The position numbers were made by a program, and so were the translations under genes. Shown here one piece after another: positions 10,978-23,380 of a stretch of 64,000 nt of DNA. The notes under the pieces are model-generated. The model was not told the DNA's origin, did not search any database, and saw only the letters and a program-made list of their open reading frames with translations. Origin of the DNA: Casuarina equisetifolia (Eukaryota > Streptophyta > Magnoliopsida > Fagales > Casuarinaceae); the NCBI GenBank assembly GCA_028551475.1, contig CM052355.1, positions 2,914,001 to 2,978,000 of the forward strand, written 5' to 3'. The stretch's first letter is position 1; every line of letters begins with the position of its first letter.

Positions 10978-13900
10978 TTATACATGCTTATCTGCAACAA
11001 GACGAACCTTATTCAAAGACTCTTTAAATGCTTGCCAAGCAACCATATAATGCTCTTGGGATATCATCCCCTCCTCAACAACTTGCATGGCTCGTCTGTA
11101 CAAATGATCAAACCACTGTACAGGGTTTGTGATATCCACATTATTGGAGCCAACATCTGGTACATACAAACGCTTAAAATCCTTCCTCCACCTTGACAAA
11201 ATGTACTGAAAAGGAACTTCCTCAGCACCATTATAGTTGAGCACACACAACGCATGTCGGCAAAGATAGCCTTTCAGGTTAAAGCAATTGCAGATGCATC
11301 GTACTTCTGCTCCTGCTTTATCGTACATAACTTCAAAACTCCTGACATCCCTCAGAATCTCCTCCCCCTCACGTTCTTTAACCGTGAATGTTGCAACTGT
11401 CCCATTTGCATGAACTTGAGTTATGCCAAAACAAGAAGACATCATCACCACCTCATTTTGGAACTTCTGGAATATTTCTTTCGTGTATAATTTGGAGAGC
11501 TGCAACTCATAATAGCAATTTGTTTTCAGAACCGGGCTTGAATCTCTTGACTCAAGATCATCAAGGGCTTCTTTCTGATACTTCTTTTGTAGAACCAATT
11601 CATACATGTAAAAGAAGTCTTTCAAATTAGTCTGTTGATACACATAACCATCACAAAAGGGGCTCATGTACTCACCCTTTTCAAAGTCGGACATTCCACC
11701 AAAAAATGTGTCTTTTGAGTATACTGGAGCCCAACGCTCTCGATCTTCATACACACTTCGGAGCCATTCATTTTCCCTTATTCCATATCGCTGGATCATC
11801 TCCTCCCAAGCCGTTTCAAATTCATCCACTTTTAGAGAATCATAAACTGTCCTCCTCAATACCGTCTGAAATGCACCATATTCCTGCAACTCTCCCAAAT
11901 TGTCAAGAATGCTTTGAATGATATGTGGCAAAAAGACTCGATGGTGAGCCCTGGGAAACACCTCAGCAATTGCACTTTGCATAGTCCTACACTGGTTTGT
12001 TAAGATTGTTTGTGGAGGGCGACCAGACATACATGTCAGCCATGCCCTAAAAAACCAAATATATGTTTCTAGTGTCTCATCTGCCAGCAAACCACAACCC
12101 AGCAGAACAGATTGGTCATGGTGATTCATGCCAACAAAGGTAAAGAGTGGAATATCATAATTGTTTGACAAGCATGTTGTGTCAACTGCAACCACATCAC
12201 CAAAATAACTGTATGCAGCCCTAGACCTAGAATCAATCCAAAAGACATTCCTTAAATATCCTTCCTCACTGAAATCTATCACATAAAAGAAATTTGGATC
12301 AGTTAACTGAACCTGACAGAAGTAATCATAAATGACTTGTGCATCTCCTTGTTTCAGCTTCAAGTGCCTAGACCTATCAGAATGGTTGTTAATTTCTCCA
12401 TCATTGGAGATTGAACTTCCATTACCTGTGGTCTCTGCTACAGGTGTTCTATACAACTTGATTGTCCGCACTTCTACGTCAACACTAGGTTCTGCTTTTC
12501 TTTTATCACCAGAAACCATCTTCTTGTGAGACTTTGAATTTTGTGCTCTTTCAGGATCAAATGAATGGTTGTGTTCAAGCTTCACTTCATCAACTCTCCA
12601 CCTGTTGGATTCCACTAACCTCAACCTTATCATTGCTAGACAACCGGTTCTAGTTTCTTTCCTGCGAGTATTTGCTTCTTTAATTGTTTTGAAACCCTCA
12701 CAGTTACAACAGAGTACTGCACCTCGCTTCTCTTTGCTGTTGCGTTTTGTCCAAGAAGATTTCACTCGGATAGCAAATCCAAGTTCCTTGGCATAGCAAT
12801 TATAATAACTGTAAGCATCATCATATGATTCAAACTCCATTCCCACAACTGGTGGGGGATAGTCCTTTCTCTCAGATATCCCATTTTGACCTTCAGCTAT
12901 GGGTGTACCATCCCTGTCAGTTTCAAAGTCATTGCCTTCGATCTCAAACAATTGCTCACACTCATGCTCGAATTCATTGTCTTCGTGGTCATTGCCATCA
13001 ATCTCAAACAATTGCTCAGTTTCATGGTCATTTTCAAGGTCACCATCATGCTCAAGCAGTTGCTCACCATTTTGAGAGCCTTCTTGTAGCTATTAGAAGA
13101 AACAAACCATCAACCTCAAAGATGTTGGATGAAAACAGAAAAAAATCAATCTCATTTGCATTTGATACTAATCTTTTAACAGGGCCTCAAATTTAGATCA
13201 TGACTTGCTTTTCTTCAGTTTTTGGTACTCCCTTATAACAGGTATAACATAAGACTAAATAGGTATTCTAACAGGTATCTTGAGGAAATTAAACACAACG
13301 CAGATAATTAGGTTTCATCAAAAGTCCATACGGATTACAGGGTATCCATTACTCGGAATTAAAACTCGATCCCCTTCCTTATCTCACAAGCAGCAGCTCT
13401 ATCCTGATTGTAGTGTAGGGAGAGTAAAAACAATGTCTATAATGGTACCGCAAAGGATATAGTATTCACAATTTTGCAAAAAGAATAATTAAGTAAAAGA
13501 CATTGAACTACAATAGGTAGCTTTTTCTCTCTGTTTTTGTTTCCATTACATCTCATTCTATCATATTCTGTTCTACGTTTAGGAATCACTGCCACTACTT
13601 TGATGTAGATTTGGGATAAACCTTTGTTCCACAGTCCGAGGCTAGTTACCACTAGCCAACTAAGAATCTCAGATGTACTAATACTAGCAAGTACATCTCT
13701 ACACAAACATTGGTTCTCTCAACAGATTATAATTAAGGCAAGAAGATGAATTGATGATGAAGAATGCTCTTCTGCTATTCAAATCAGTACTTGTATACTT
13801 GCACTCGCAATGCTATTCTAACCAAGCCCGAGCTGAGGAAGAATTATGGGCTGTAAGGTCGTTCTTGGAAAAGGCATAAACAATATATTCACTACAATAT

Positions 13901-14576
13901 ACAATGAAGTCACCCAATACATTTTTTAGTTCTTTATAATCTAGATTTATAAAAATGACAGTAATATGATATTAGAAGATCAAAGCAGGATGGTCTTTGG
14001 CATTGGTAAATCATCCAATATCTAGGTCCAAAACACAGTTTTCCATTTCTTTCTTTCACTAATGCCTACAACCTCAAACTAGGAGCTCGGATGACAAAAG
14101 TAAGTTGTGCATTCAGTCTCTCTTTTTCACCCCCAAACAACAAACCATTTATTCCTCCATTTTGAAAACAAATGCTAAAATATGCTCAATTCAACATTTT
14201 GAATATTATCTTGTAGTTCTTAACTTCCATTCCATCCAAAATCATATTTTCAGTTCATATTCTGACTTCAATTCCAATCCTATATACGAAGAACCAAAGT
14301 TATATGCATATATCAATATTTTCGCTCAAGTGAGCTAGTTAACCAAATCATCAGCCTCAATTCAAAGTAAGGTTTAGCATTAGACACGAAGTCAACTGAT
14401 ACCTAGATAAAGATTGATTCTTGGGCAGAGAGATGCTAATCTCACATGACAAAGGCGCAGAATAAAGAACAGCAAAGCATGATGCCGGAGGGGGGTGGGG
14501 TACTTACGGCGGATTCGAGGCTTTTTGGCGTTGACAAGGCGTCCTCGGTCGGAGAAAACGTCTTATCGCCGGTCAT
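10978..14576 (-). CDS. FAR1-related sequence transcription factor, copy 3, two coding exons
   Basis: Predicted protein: 726 aa. Coding exon 1 is 14508-14576 (23 codons starting [12 protein letters not shown]), with donor GCC|GTAAGT. Exon 2 is 10978-13089 after a CTAATAG acceptor; the join is in phase 0. The open frame inside exon 2 has no usable ATG near 13011 (the codon there is TTG), which argues for the spliced model. Domains in order: an acidic N-terminus with imperfect EQLFEI(D/E)GND repeats, FAR1 domain, MULE-transposase core and SWIM finger (C-I-C ... C-R-H). The core is degenerate: D326 is kept, but the second conserved Asp is Asn (N388, LTN instead of ITD) and the C-F-G-L-S-H motif reads R-V-F-L-P-H. 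Family certain; altered or weakened function is inferred. Confidence 0.88.
12912..13080 (-). repeat. acidic amino-acid repeats in FRS copy 3 N-terminus
   Basis: Three imperfect units beginning [19 protein letters not shown] and [10 protein letters not shown] follow one another, rich in Asp, Glu and His. The matching DNA has repeated CTCAAACAATTGCTCA-type blocks. Neither of the other FRS copies has this, so it probably arose by local duplication. Confidence 0.75.
13090..14507 (-). other. intron of FRS copy 3
   Basis: A 1.4-kb intron defined by donor GTAAGTACC (14507 downward) and acceptor CTAATAG (ending at 13090). No transposon or RNA gene was recognised inside. It occupies the same relative place as the leader introns of the other two copies. 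Confidence 0.75.
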
Positions 14577-15507
14577 GCTTGGCGGGGAGGTTCACACTCG
14601 TTGCGTCAAAGTATGAGAGGTTAGTTTTGCCCTAATCGGCTCCGGCTTCGTTATTTAGTTTTGCTTTGAGGTCCTTGTGATTTAGTATAACTACAGTTTC
14701 TGCAAAAGAATGAACGACGAGAACTGGAGTTGGGGATGGTTCCGAATTAGATGGAAGCCCATGGGTCTAAAGGCAAATGGGAAGTGACTCTACGGAAAGA
14801 TTCCGACGCCACAATTTGGAAAGACCACATCTTCAACAAATTAGTTCTTTTCTTCAATTTTTTAATTAGAGTTTAGAACTTTAATTACCACCAAGCTAAG
14901 ATGAAACCCTAATATACTTTCTTTTTTTAAACACACAATCATATCTACCATGTCAAACTTAAAATCAATAAATCTTAAATAATGTTTACTTTCAATTGAA
15001 TTAAGCATTTATTGACAAATTTAAATGTTCTTTATTAAGTGAAATGTTTTCAAAATTATGTAAGAATGAAAGTTTCATACCAAATAATAAAATTTATAAA
15101 ATGAAACTTAAATAATAAATGAATTTTTTAACTTTTGAATTAATTTTTTATTCTTAAACTTTTTAATATGATATTAAAGTTTAAATTGACTTTACTCTAT
15201 TCATATAATCTTAATTTCATATGCATAAGAGTATATACAAAATAAAAGTTTAACATCATAATATTAAATTTATGATATAAAACTTAAGTAAAAAAATGAT
15301 TTTATAACTAAGCTAACTTTGGATTGGATATTAAATTTTTTAATAAAAATTTTCCTACTAAAAGCATTAAAAAAAAGAAAAAGTGAGCTTGTAGGCGTTC
15401 GTCATCCACAGAATATTCAAAATTGTAGCGGAGTAATTGCAAGTGTTTCCTCATCCACGAGAACATGGAAGGCGAGGAGCTAGTGGCTGGATATGTGCGT
15501 TAGCTTT

Positions 15508-15511
<4 letters not shown>
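14577..15511. other. divergent intergenic region between FRS copy 3 and the hydrolase
   Basis: FRS copy 3 reads left and the hydrolase reads right, so this stretch of about 0.9 kb must contain both promoters. 14,577-14,840 is GC-richer. 14,840-15,400 is very AT-rich with no recognisable gene. Confidence 0.6.

Positions 15512-15544
<33 letters not shown>
15512..15544 (+). repeat. (CT)n microsatellite in the hydrolase leader
   Basis: An almost pure CT run of 33 bases ends 3 bases before the ATG at 15548. Pyrimidine-rich CT tracts are common in plant 5' leaders and promoters. In one frame the run reads as Ser-Leu repeats, which made the open frame look longer upstream than the gene really is. 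Confidence 0.9.
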
Positions 15545-15547
<3 letters not shown>

Positions 15548-15549
<2 letters not shown>

Positions 15550-18500
15550 GGCTTTGGCTCTGCTCTCTCCGCCACTCAACGTTCCAATCTCTCGCACTAC
15601 TGTAAATGCCAAGAACAACTGCTACAGGCAGTGGAGCGGCGCTGCAAGGATAGAAACAGCTACGAGAAGAGCCACCATCAGAGCCAATGCTGCGGAGCAA
15701 AACCAAGCCAAAGACAGTGACAACGATAAGGATGCGCCGGCTTTCAGTCCCTTCAGCTTTGTAACAGATAACCCGTCAAGCCGCAGTGCCATCCAGCTTC
15801 CGGAGAGCCCCGCCGAGGACGGCAATGTGGGACAAATGCTTTATGTAAGTTCAGTGAGCAACGCCTGAAGTTAGTCGCTTCAAAGATCATTGTTTGTGTT
15901 CGAGAAGTTGACGAGGATTTGTTTGATGAGTTTTGGGGTTGTGTACTTATTTTCAAGCTCTTGTTTGTGAGCTAATTCTTGAAGTTCAGGGCTTTGCGAA
16001 CCTTATTAATTGTTGAAGATTTGCATCACATTTTTTGTTTTTATACGATAGGCTATGTCTATAAAATTAACGACGCTGTGTAATTAAAATTCAGGGTTCT
16101 ATTAACAGGCTTTGGCCGAATGAAATTGGTACTTTTCAGGTCCTTTATTGGCTGGTTTGTGCTTGATGATCATGAACATGCTAGTAATCTAGCCTTTTCT
16201 TTTCTTTTTTTTTTTCTCTTTTTTTTTTTGGCCGAGAATTTACTTTTTCTAATTCATCAAATTCCAAGATGCAGTTCTCAATTATAACTCCCAATGTTTG
16301 GGCTAGACTAGTTATAGATACTGACTGATTTCTCAATGTCTCATCAGTTTCTCAGTACCAAGTAGACATTTTTGGGTTGATTATCTCTCTAAAACACCAC
16401 AACAGAGTGCCTGGACATTGTTATTTAGTTACAGCATCAATCAATGCAGAATTAACGCTCATTTGTTTTTCCCATCTTATGTGTCTTTGACAAAATTGAA
16501 TGAATTCTTGCTCGTTTTTGAATTGCTGAAGGCGTGTTGAATGCATGCTGTATCCGTTGCCATCGTGTGTAACTTACTTGTTTTGCAATTCTAGAGGATA
16601 GAAGACAAGGGAAAAGAATATGGCTCATACATCAAATCTGGCAAGCTTAGATGGTTTGTTAGGGAAACTGGTAACTTCTCTGCAGCGACAGTAGTTCCTT
16701 TTATTTCTTTGATTTAATCTTCCAGAAATAAAGAAGGATGCTTTGTACTTGCAGGATCAGTTGACAGCCGACGTGGAACAATTGTCTTCCTTCATGGGGC
16801 TCCAACACAATCTTATAGCTATCGAGTTGTGATGTCTGAGGTTGTCTCTCTGAATTTTCTTCCCGGATAATAAATCTCCAACTTTTAATCAGACTACACA
16901 TCAGAAATTTCTTGTTTTTTACAGTAGCATAGAAATTTTTACTATTTGCAGACGACCTGCAACGTGGCCTCTACTTGATTTACTTTGCTTGGTATATTTT
17001 TCATCTTTGCTTTAATGTCAGAAACTAAACATCATATGTGAGGTCATCTAAACTCTTATCTTTTGGCCTCCATTTCCACATCTTGTGTGCCTAACTTTTT
17101 TCTGTTGGTTCACTTTGTTCATATGTTGTGATTTTATTTCTGTTAGACGTCAAATAAGTGATTTTATCGCGTAATTATTTTTCATATGACATCTGTTTTT
17201 GCCTTTGTCTTCCATAGTTGTCGGATTTTGGGTTCCACTGTATCGCACCTGATTGGATAGGATTTGGTTTCAGTGACAAGCCTCAGCCTGGATATGGTTT
17301 TGATTACTCAGGTTTTGATATTCTCTTAGTAAGATATAATATTTTTCTTCTTTATAGAGCATATAGTTCTAAATCTTACTGTCTCCGCTTTTACAGAGAA
17401 GGAGTTCCATGAGGAATTTGACAGATTACTTGATGTTCTCAGCATCAAATCTCCATTTTTTCTCGTTGTTCAGGTTAGGATGTAGCCCAAAAAATAAACT
17501 GTTATATCTGATGAAACTCTATTTGAGCCATCAAAAAAGACTTGACACTACGTTTTGTCACAAGTTCTTCAACTGCAAGATATAATAGCTTCTATTTCTG
17601 TAAACATTATAACTAACGTGCTCTCCTCATGTTTTACGTGAAGGGATTTCTTGTAGGTTCATATGGATTGACTTGGGCCTTGAAAAACACTAGCAAGATA
17701 TCGAAGCTCGCTATTTTGAATAGTCCATTGACAGTTTCAGCTCCCATTCCTGGACTGTTTCAAAAGCTAAGGTTCGGTTCTGATATTACCTATTCTACCA
17801 ATGCGATGTCTCTATTTCACTGATACTCTTGCTAACATAATTGAAAATCAGTGAGTAGCCGGTACTTGATCCACTTGCTGCTTGTTTGTACTTTACCCAA
17901 CCTTTTGGCGACATTCAAAGCAATGCCAATACAAATGGAGATTGAAAAATACCCTTGAGAATATTTATAATATGTCCTTGAATAATTGATAATGCATATG
18001 CATCCTTCACTGTTGGGACCAGTCCTGCAAAAGGCCGTTTAGTTTAGGGCCTATAGGTCATCCATGGAGTGCTGATAGGCCTTCAGGAGTTTGGTGCATC
18101 AAGTGGTTAGTCTGTTTTAACTCTCAAGCGTTAAACCTTGCATCCTATCTATTCATCCACTCCATTACATTATCATTAGGTCAGCCGCTTGAGTTTCTTC
18201 TTCATCCTTCCTTTCATATCTATTCATTTCTTTTGGATATTCTTTACATTGCATTCTCCTTTGATATAATGTCCTAACGTGTCCGATACTGTAATATGAA
18301 TGTCATATAGAGGGGGAGTTTGGTTCTTGGATTGCATATTCCTTTCATGTAATGTCCTAATGCATCCTAGTCTGTAATATGAATATCATTCTTGGATTTT
18401 CTTTTATCCAGAAAATGAAGGTTTTTTTTCCCTAGTATATGTTGGTTTTTCAATCTTTCACTAGTCTAATTATACTCAATTTGCAAATTCCAAGTGTTTG

Positions 18501-21003
18501 AAAATGTCATAAGAAGATGTATTGATGTATAATTTGGTTGGCTTATATGACTGCTTTTGTTAATTGGTGTCTAACACAGTTTTTTTGGTCAATTAGGAGC
18601 ACTAAAACTGACAGCCTGCTTCTGATTTTATCCCATTTTTTATTTTTCTCAATCCATCTAAACTTATCAAAAGGTATCAGAGTTACTATTTTTTCAATTA
18701 TGTATCTCATTCTTGTTTTCTTTGTTTCTTTCTAGAATCCCTCTCTTTGGTGAATTTACATGTCAGAATGCTATTATGGCTGAGCGCTTTATTGAAGCAG
18801 GTAGCCCGTATGTATCAAAAATATATCTATTTCTTTTAGATACTAATTTAAAGTTAATATCTGCTTCCAGTCATTAACATCTACTCTCTCTTATATGTCT
18901 AGATTCTCTAACATTAGCAACAGCAAACCTTTTTGTCCATTTATCATTTCATTTATGAACTTGGGAGCTGAGGTGCATTTGAGCCAAGTTATTGAGTCAA
19001 GGAGAAATCCATATTTACTTCCTTTTATTGCTTCCTTTTGTGTTTATGACTAGCAGAAATTTGAATTTGGCAATGATAATAATAACCATTATGAACAACC
19101 ATTAAAAACAGTATGGTGTCACGTGACTTTGATACTGACTAAGTTTTTATGTTATTAAAAAACAAACTAGATAAGTTTGGGGCTTCTAGGAAGTTCACTG
19201 ATATCATTTTTGCACACTGAACTCTTAGAGTCCAGAAGAAGAGCCGAGTATTGATAAATGATAGCATCATGGATTAAATCTTCTAAGGCTTTTATTTTCC
19301 ACAATAATGTTAGTAAAGAAAATTGTATCCAATCTTATACGCATACAAACAAATATTAGTCATTGTACTTGTGCTTACACAAGTTATAGATTTCGAGATT
19401 TGCAGAACAGAGTAATACGTCAGCATGCAATAAAATGAATTTCTATTACAAAATGGAATGACGCATCATTCCAGCTCACTATTCAAGACAAGTGAAAGGA
19501 ATGATAGACATTGCTTTTTGGAGAGCTTTAGGATTCATGGTTCCCAAGAAAATTTCCGATGTCATATGCTTGAAGCTAAGAAGAATTAAGACTAAAAACT
19601 TAGGGAGAATTCCACGTCTACCTACAAATAAAAGCATTCTGCTATTTGTGATATAAACAGAGAGCAAGATGGCTGACTGGGGAAGCATTAATCTTTACCA
19701 GTTAACTTGGTGCAAGAAAACAACAATAAGGCCATTACATCCACACTCCAATCTCATCTCTAAAAGCAAAGACCGACTTTGGAAGAACATGGGTGTCCTA
19801 GTCTAGAAAAACATTAGGAGAACGAATTGCAGGTCTTCATTTTAATACAGCTCCTAAATATACACATGCATACACATGCACCCGATTCTAGTTGCTGGTT
19901 ATTGATGCTCAATCCTTAAAAGAAATGGTAATCATCATCAAGTGGAGCTATTTCCATAAATGTCCCCACAGGTGCATTAGGCATTGCTAGAGAGTCAGCG
20001 TTCGTTTAGGTGGATAGTAAATGAATAACAATGATATATGTTGCCCAATAGCTCTCAAAGAAATAATACCAACATCATTGTTAAAAGGCTGCTATTATTC
20101 ACACCACTAGATGTTTCATTATTATGTAAGGATCATGTTTTAGCAAAATGGCTACTATTTCATATGCGTTGCTCTCACAAAAGAATCTATTCTTGTACAG
20201 TTATGTTTTGAAGGTGGAAAAGGCCGATGTATATCGGTTACCATATTTGTCAAGTGGTGGACCTGGATTTGGTTTGTTCACCAATTCCTGCTTTTGACAA
20301 GATTTTGAACATTGAGAATTATGGGAATTTGAGTTTTGTCTTGGTGTTTCAGCTCTGCTCGAAGCTGCAAGAAAGATTAATTTCAGAGATATCTTAAGCC
20401 AAATAGCAGCAGGCTTTTCATCTGAAAGGTACGAATCTTTTTGCTCTCATAGAACTAAATATCTTTAGATATTTAGCTTTTCTTATATGTTTATAGCACA
20501 AGTTCTTATGGCTTTAGGTAGAAGTGACATACATTCTGATGTCGATTTCAGCTTCAAAACACTTGAGATAAGCCCATTTAACTAAATTTTTTCTGCATTT
20601 GGAGCAGTAGACCTATATTTCGAACTTACCCGGGAGAATATTATTGAGATGATGGATTAGTGTCATGGAAAGGATATGAATTTTCCCTTTAACTAGAATA
20701 AGGGGATCATTCTCTGCAATTAAATATGCTAAAAATGGCTTTGCAGATGGGATAAACCACTGCTACTTGTTTGGGGAATAGCAGACAAGCATCTGCCTCA
20801 AACCGTGGCAGAGGAGTTTCAGAAAGGAAATCCAACTACCATCAAGCTTAAGTTGATCGAAGGTGCTGGTCATATGCCACAAGAGGACTGGTAAGTGATT
20901 TTGTTAGAGCATTTATGTGAATACAACTGCTTGTGAACGACTGGAACCTTCACTTTTTGACAGGCCTGAGAAAGTGATCGAGTCTTTGAGGGTGTTTTTC
21001 TGA
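15548..21003 (+). CDS. predicted plastid alpha/beta hydrolase (At1g52510-like), 11 exons
   Basis: Exons: 15548-15844, 16595-16670, 16755-16840, 17218-17311, 17397-17473, 17644-17771, 18736-18807, 20201-20271, 20353-20428, 20747-20890, 20964-21003. All join in phase with GT-AG borders to give 386 aa. The N-terminus is rich in Ala, Ser, Thr and Arg and poor in acid for about 48 residues, as in a chloroplast transit peptide. The fold is visible in order: FLHGAPT (oxyanion loop), APDWIGFGFSDKP, the elbow region LVGSYGLTWAL, VWGIADK (acid) and EGAGHMPQEDWPE (catalytic-type His). It resembles haloalkane-dehalogenase-like plant hydrolases; the substrate is unknown. The nucleophile elbow is atypical: G-S-Y-G lacks the residue usual in G-H-S-Y-G. 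Neighbours suggest orthology to At1g52510. Confidence 0.9.
18808..20200 (+). other. large intron 7 of the hydrolase gene
   Basis: About 1.4 kb between donor CC|GTATGT and acceptor TTGTACAG|TTATG. The split codon gives a clean SPYVLK join. I see no recognisable inserted element or RNA gene. Confidence 0.8.
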
Positions 21004-23380
21004 GAGCAATCCGAAGTCACTGCACGAGTCAAAGCTCTAATTCCCAGATTGGCCTGTTGCCAAGTATTAATACCCAAGTGCACTGCCATTTGTTTCTAGG
21101 TATAAAGCTTCCTCCCTGCATATGTCTCACATATAAGCCCTCGTCCCTCCAATTAATTTTTCTTTGCTCCTTTTTTGTCTTAAGCAATGATAAACAAATA
21201 GATTTCTGCAATATTGACAAATGAAATTATTGAGATGAATGGATGTGATCCCTAGGGATGCCTACTCCCTATGCAAAGAAATAATAAGCCTTACTGGCCG
21301 TTGCTTGTCAATAAGGTCAAAACCCTGGCATGGCAGAAACCAGAGTAAAAGCTGATATTGATTGATCTTAGCAATATCTTAATTCTTTGGAAAAGCTTGG
21401 AGATTACACACGTCCCATTTCTCAAAAAGTCTTGATTTTTTGACTATCATATTATTCTTTTTGAGCTAGACCCTTTACGTGGGGCTGGCTCCTTATTAGT
21501 CCTAGATGATTATTCCTGATTTGGCTCGAAACAACCTTTTGGTCCCCTCTTTTTGAAGTCAGTCAAGGACAGATTTACAGAGGGGCACTCGGAGGTGGGG
21601 GGCATGCTCCTCCATGTCCCACAAGTCAATATTTTGACACTATTCTACATGCATAGCATATAAACAATAAACGTCTCCTAGATCTCCCCCTGAAATAAAA
21701 ATACTATAGTTCTTAGTTAACAGGCACATGACTGATGAGGTTTTCAACCATGATAGGTAGAACATGTGGTACTTCTCACCTTCTAACTGAATAATTTTGT
21801 AGAAACATATTATGAATGTGTAGATTAATAAATTGTATATCTCACAAACTAGTCAAGGTGTTATATTCCTTGCAACATACAAACAAAAAATGTCTATTGC
21901 ATGAAATTAAACATAATCTGTTTCTTCGGCACAATCATTAACATTTCTTACTTTGTTATCAATTTCTTGTAGATTATCAGCTAAACGTTTGTGCCAAACA
22001 ATGTAAATGTTGAAGAGATTCCAGGTTTGATCATAGCAATACATGCGCATATTATTGTTCACCATTTGTAAATTACCTATATAGAAAGATCAATCATGTT
22101 AAGAACCTTTGAATTTGGGCCTTGTTTATCTTTATGCTGATTTCTCATGTATACACAAGCACTTATAAACAGCTGCAAGAAATTGATGAACTCTTTTACT
22201 ATTCTAGGGCGTTTAAACACTAGTCCCGTTGCTTATACCAGAGTTGTCCACGAGGATTCAAGTATGCTTTTGAGAAAAAGAGTATTTCCTTTAAATTTCT
22301 AGAAAAAAAAAACTATCCTGATTTTTAGAGTCTTACAAGCTGGTATGTCTCCTTAGCTATTTTATTTGCATTCAGCTATTGATGACAAACGCATCGTAAT
22401 TTCAGTTGTTAAAGATGCAGAGAGTGGTGAATTGAATTTGTCAAGGACACGTGCAAGGATTTAATGTCATAATAGACCATTTTCATTGAATCTACTCTGT
22501 GGACGAGTAAGATTTCAATAAAACTTCCAATACAACAAAGGGGAGACTAGGACTCCAAGAACTAACCAAACCTGCCAAAGGATTTTAAAAGGAGCCTATG
22601 AATGAATTTTAAGCGTTTCATCACATCATATCCTAACTGGTGGTTCTGAAGTCAAATCAAGCTGTCATCTCTGATCTGCAATCAACCAAGCCATTATTTC
22701 CTCCTACAATTTGCAGCATAATTCTTTGGTTGACGATTATAGAGCTTCCTGCTCTGATTGGACATAGCACCAACCTTCCCACCCAAGTCGTATTATGAGA
22801 TGGTGTCATGTAGGGCCTTCTCGTGGAGGACCTACCATCTGGATACAGTCAATAAGCTACTAAATGCAGGATAGTCCATAATGTGAAGGCATGAGGAAAT
22901 TCCCTTAATAACTTATATTCTCCACCAAGCCTGTCCTGTTCGACTTTGAATGTCCACCACACAAGGGTTCTGCTCCACTTGTTTCTACAACATTTTCTAA
23001 AGAATGGGAATACTACGTCTCCAAATTCCAACCACCACCTGCGCTGCTATTGGTCTAGCGCGGTGAAAAGCAGAATGTGCAAAAGAGTGATCTGATTTAT
23101 GAAACTCATAGCTATCATCCCACAAATCTAAGACCATATACTTTCATAGATGCTACTGTATAAACCAAAGCCATGCTTCCAAGTAATAAATAGACGAGAG
23201 TGCACACATGATATAAGTCATGTGCCTGACCAAAAATGGAAGCGACCCAGTCAGGATTGACCATATTCAGTGACAAAAAAGGTCAGCTTAATAACAATAG
23301 TTACAGACACTATTCTACTACTTACGTTCTTTCAAAACATGCGCTGGAGATGACAGCCTTCTGAATATATTGAAACCTAC
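21004..23380. other. convergent intergenic region, no gene seen
   Basis: The hydrolase and FPG1 are tail to tail, so both 3' UTRs lie here. The rest is unremarkable AT-rich sequence. The 23,070-23,380 end reappears in diverged form at about 30,210-30,525 as part of the FPG locus duplication. Confidence 0.6.

Noticed and set aside
13009..13011. Start of FRS copy 3 at 13011
   Set aside because: The codon is TTG. The frame stays open to a good acceptor at 13090 and joins an ATG exon at 14576 in phase.
697..13089. Active Mutator-like transposons, suggested by the MULE transposase domain in all three FRS proteins
   Set aside because: Each protein has the FAR1 DNA-binding domain, transposase-like core and SWIM finger of domesticated FRS transcription factors. 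I saw no terminal inverted repeats or 9-bp target copies around them.
15437..15868. 143-codon gene including Ser-Leu repeats
   Set aside because: The Ser-Leu part is the translated CT microsatellite; the real exon is 15548-15844, followed by a GT donor.
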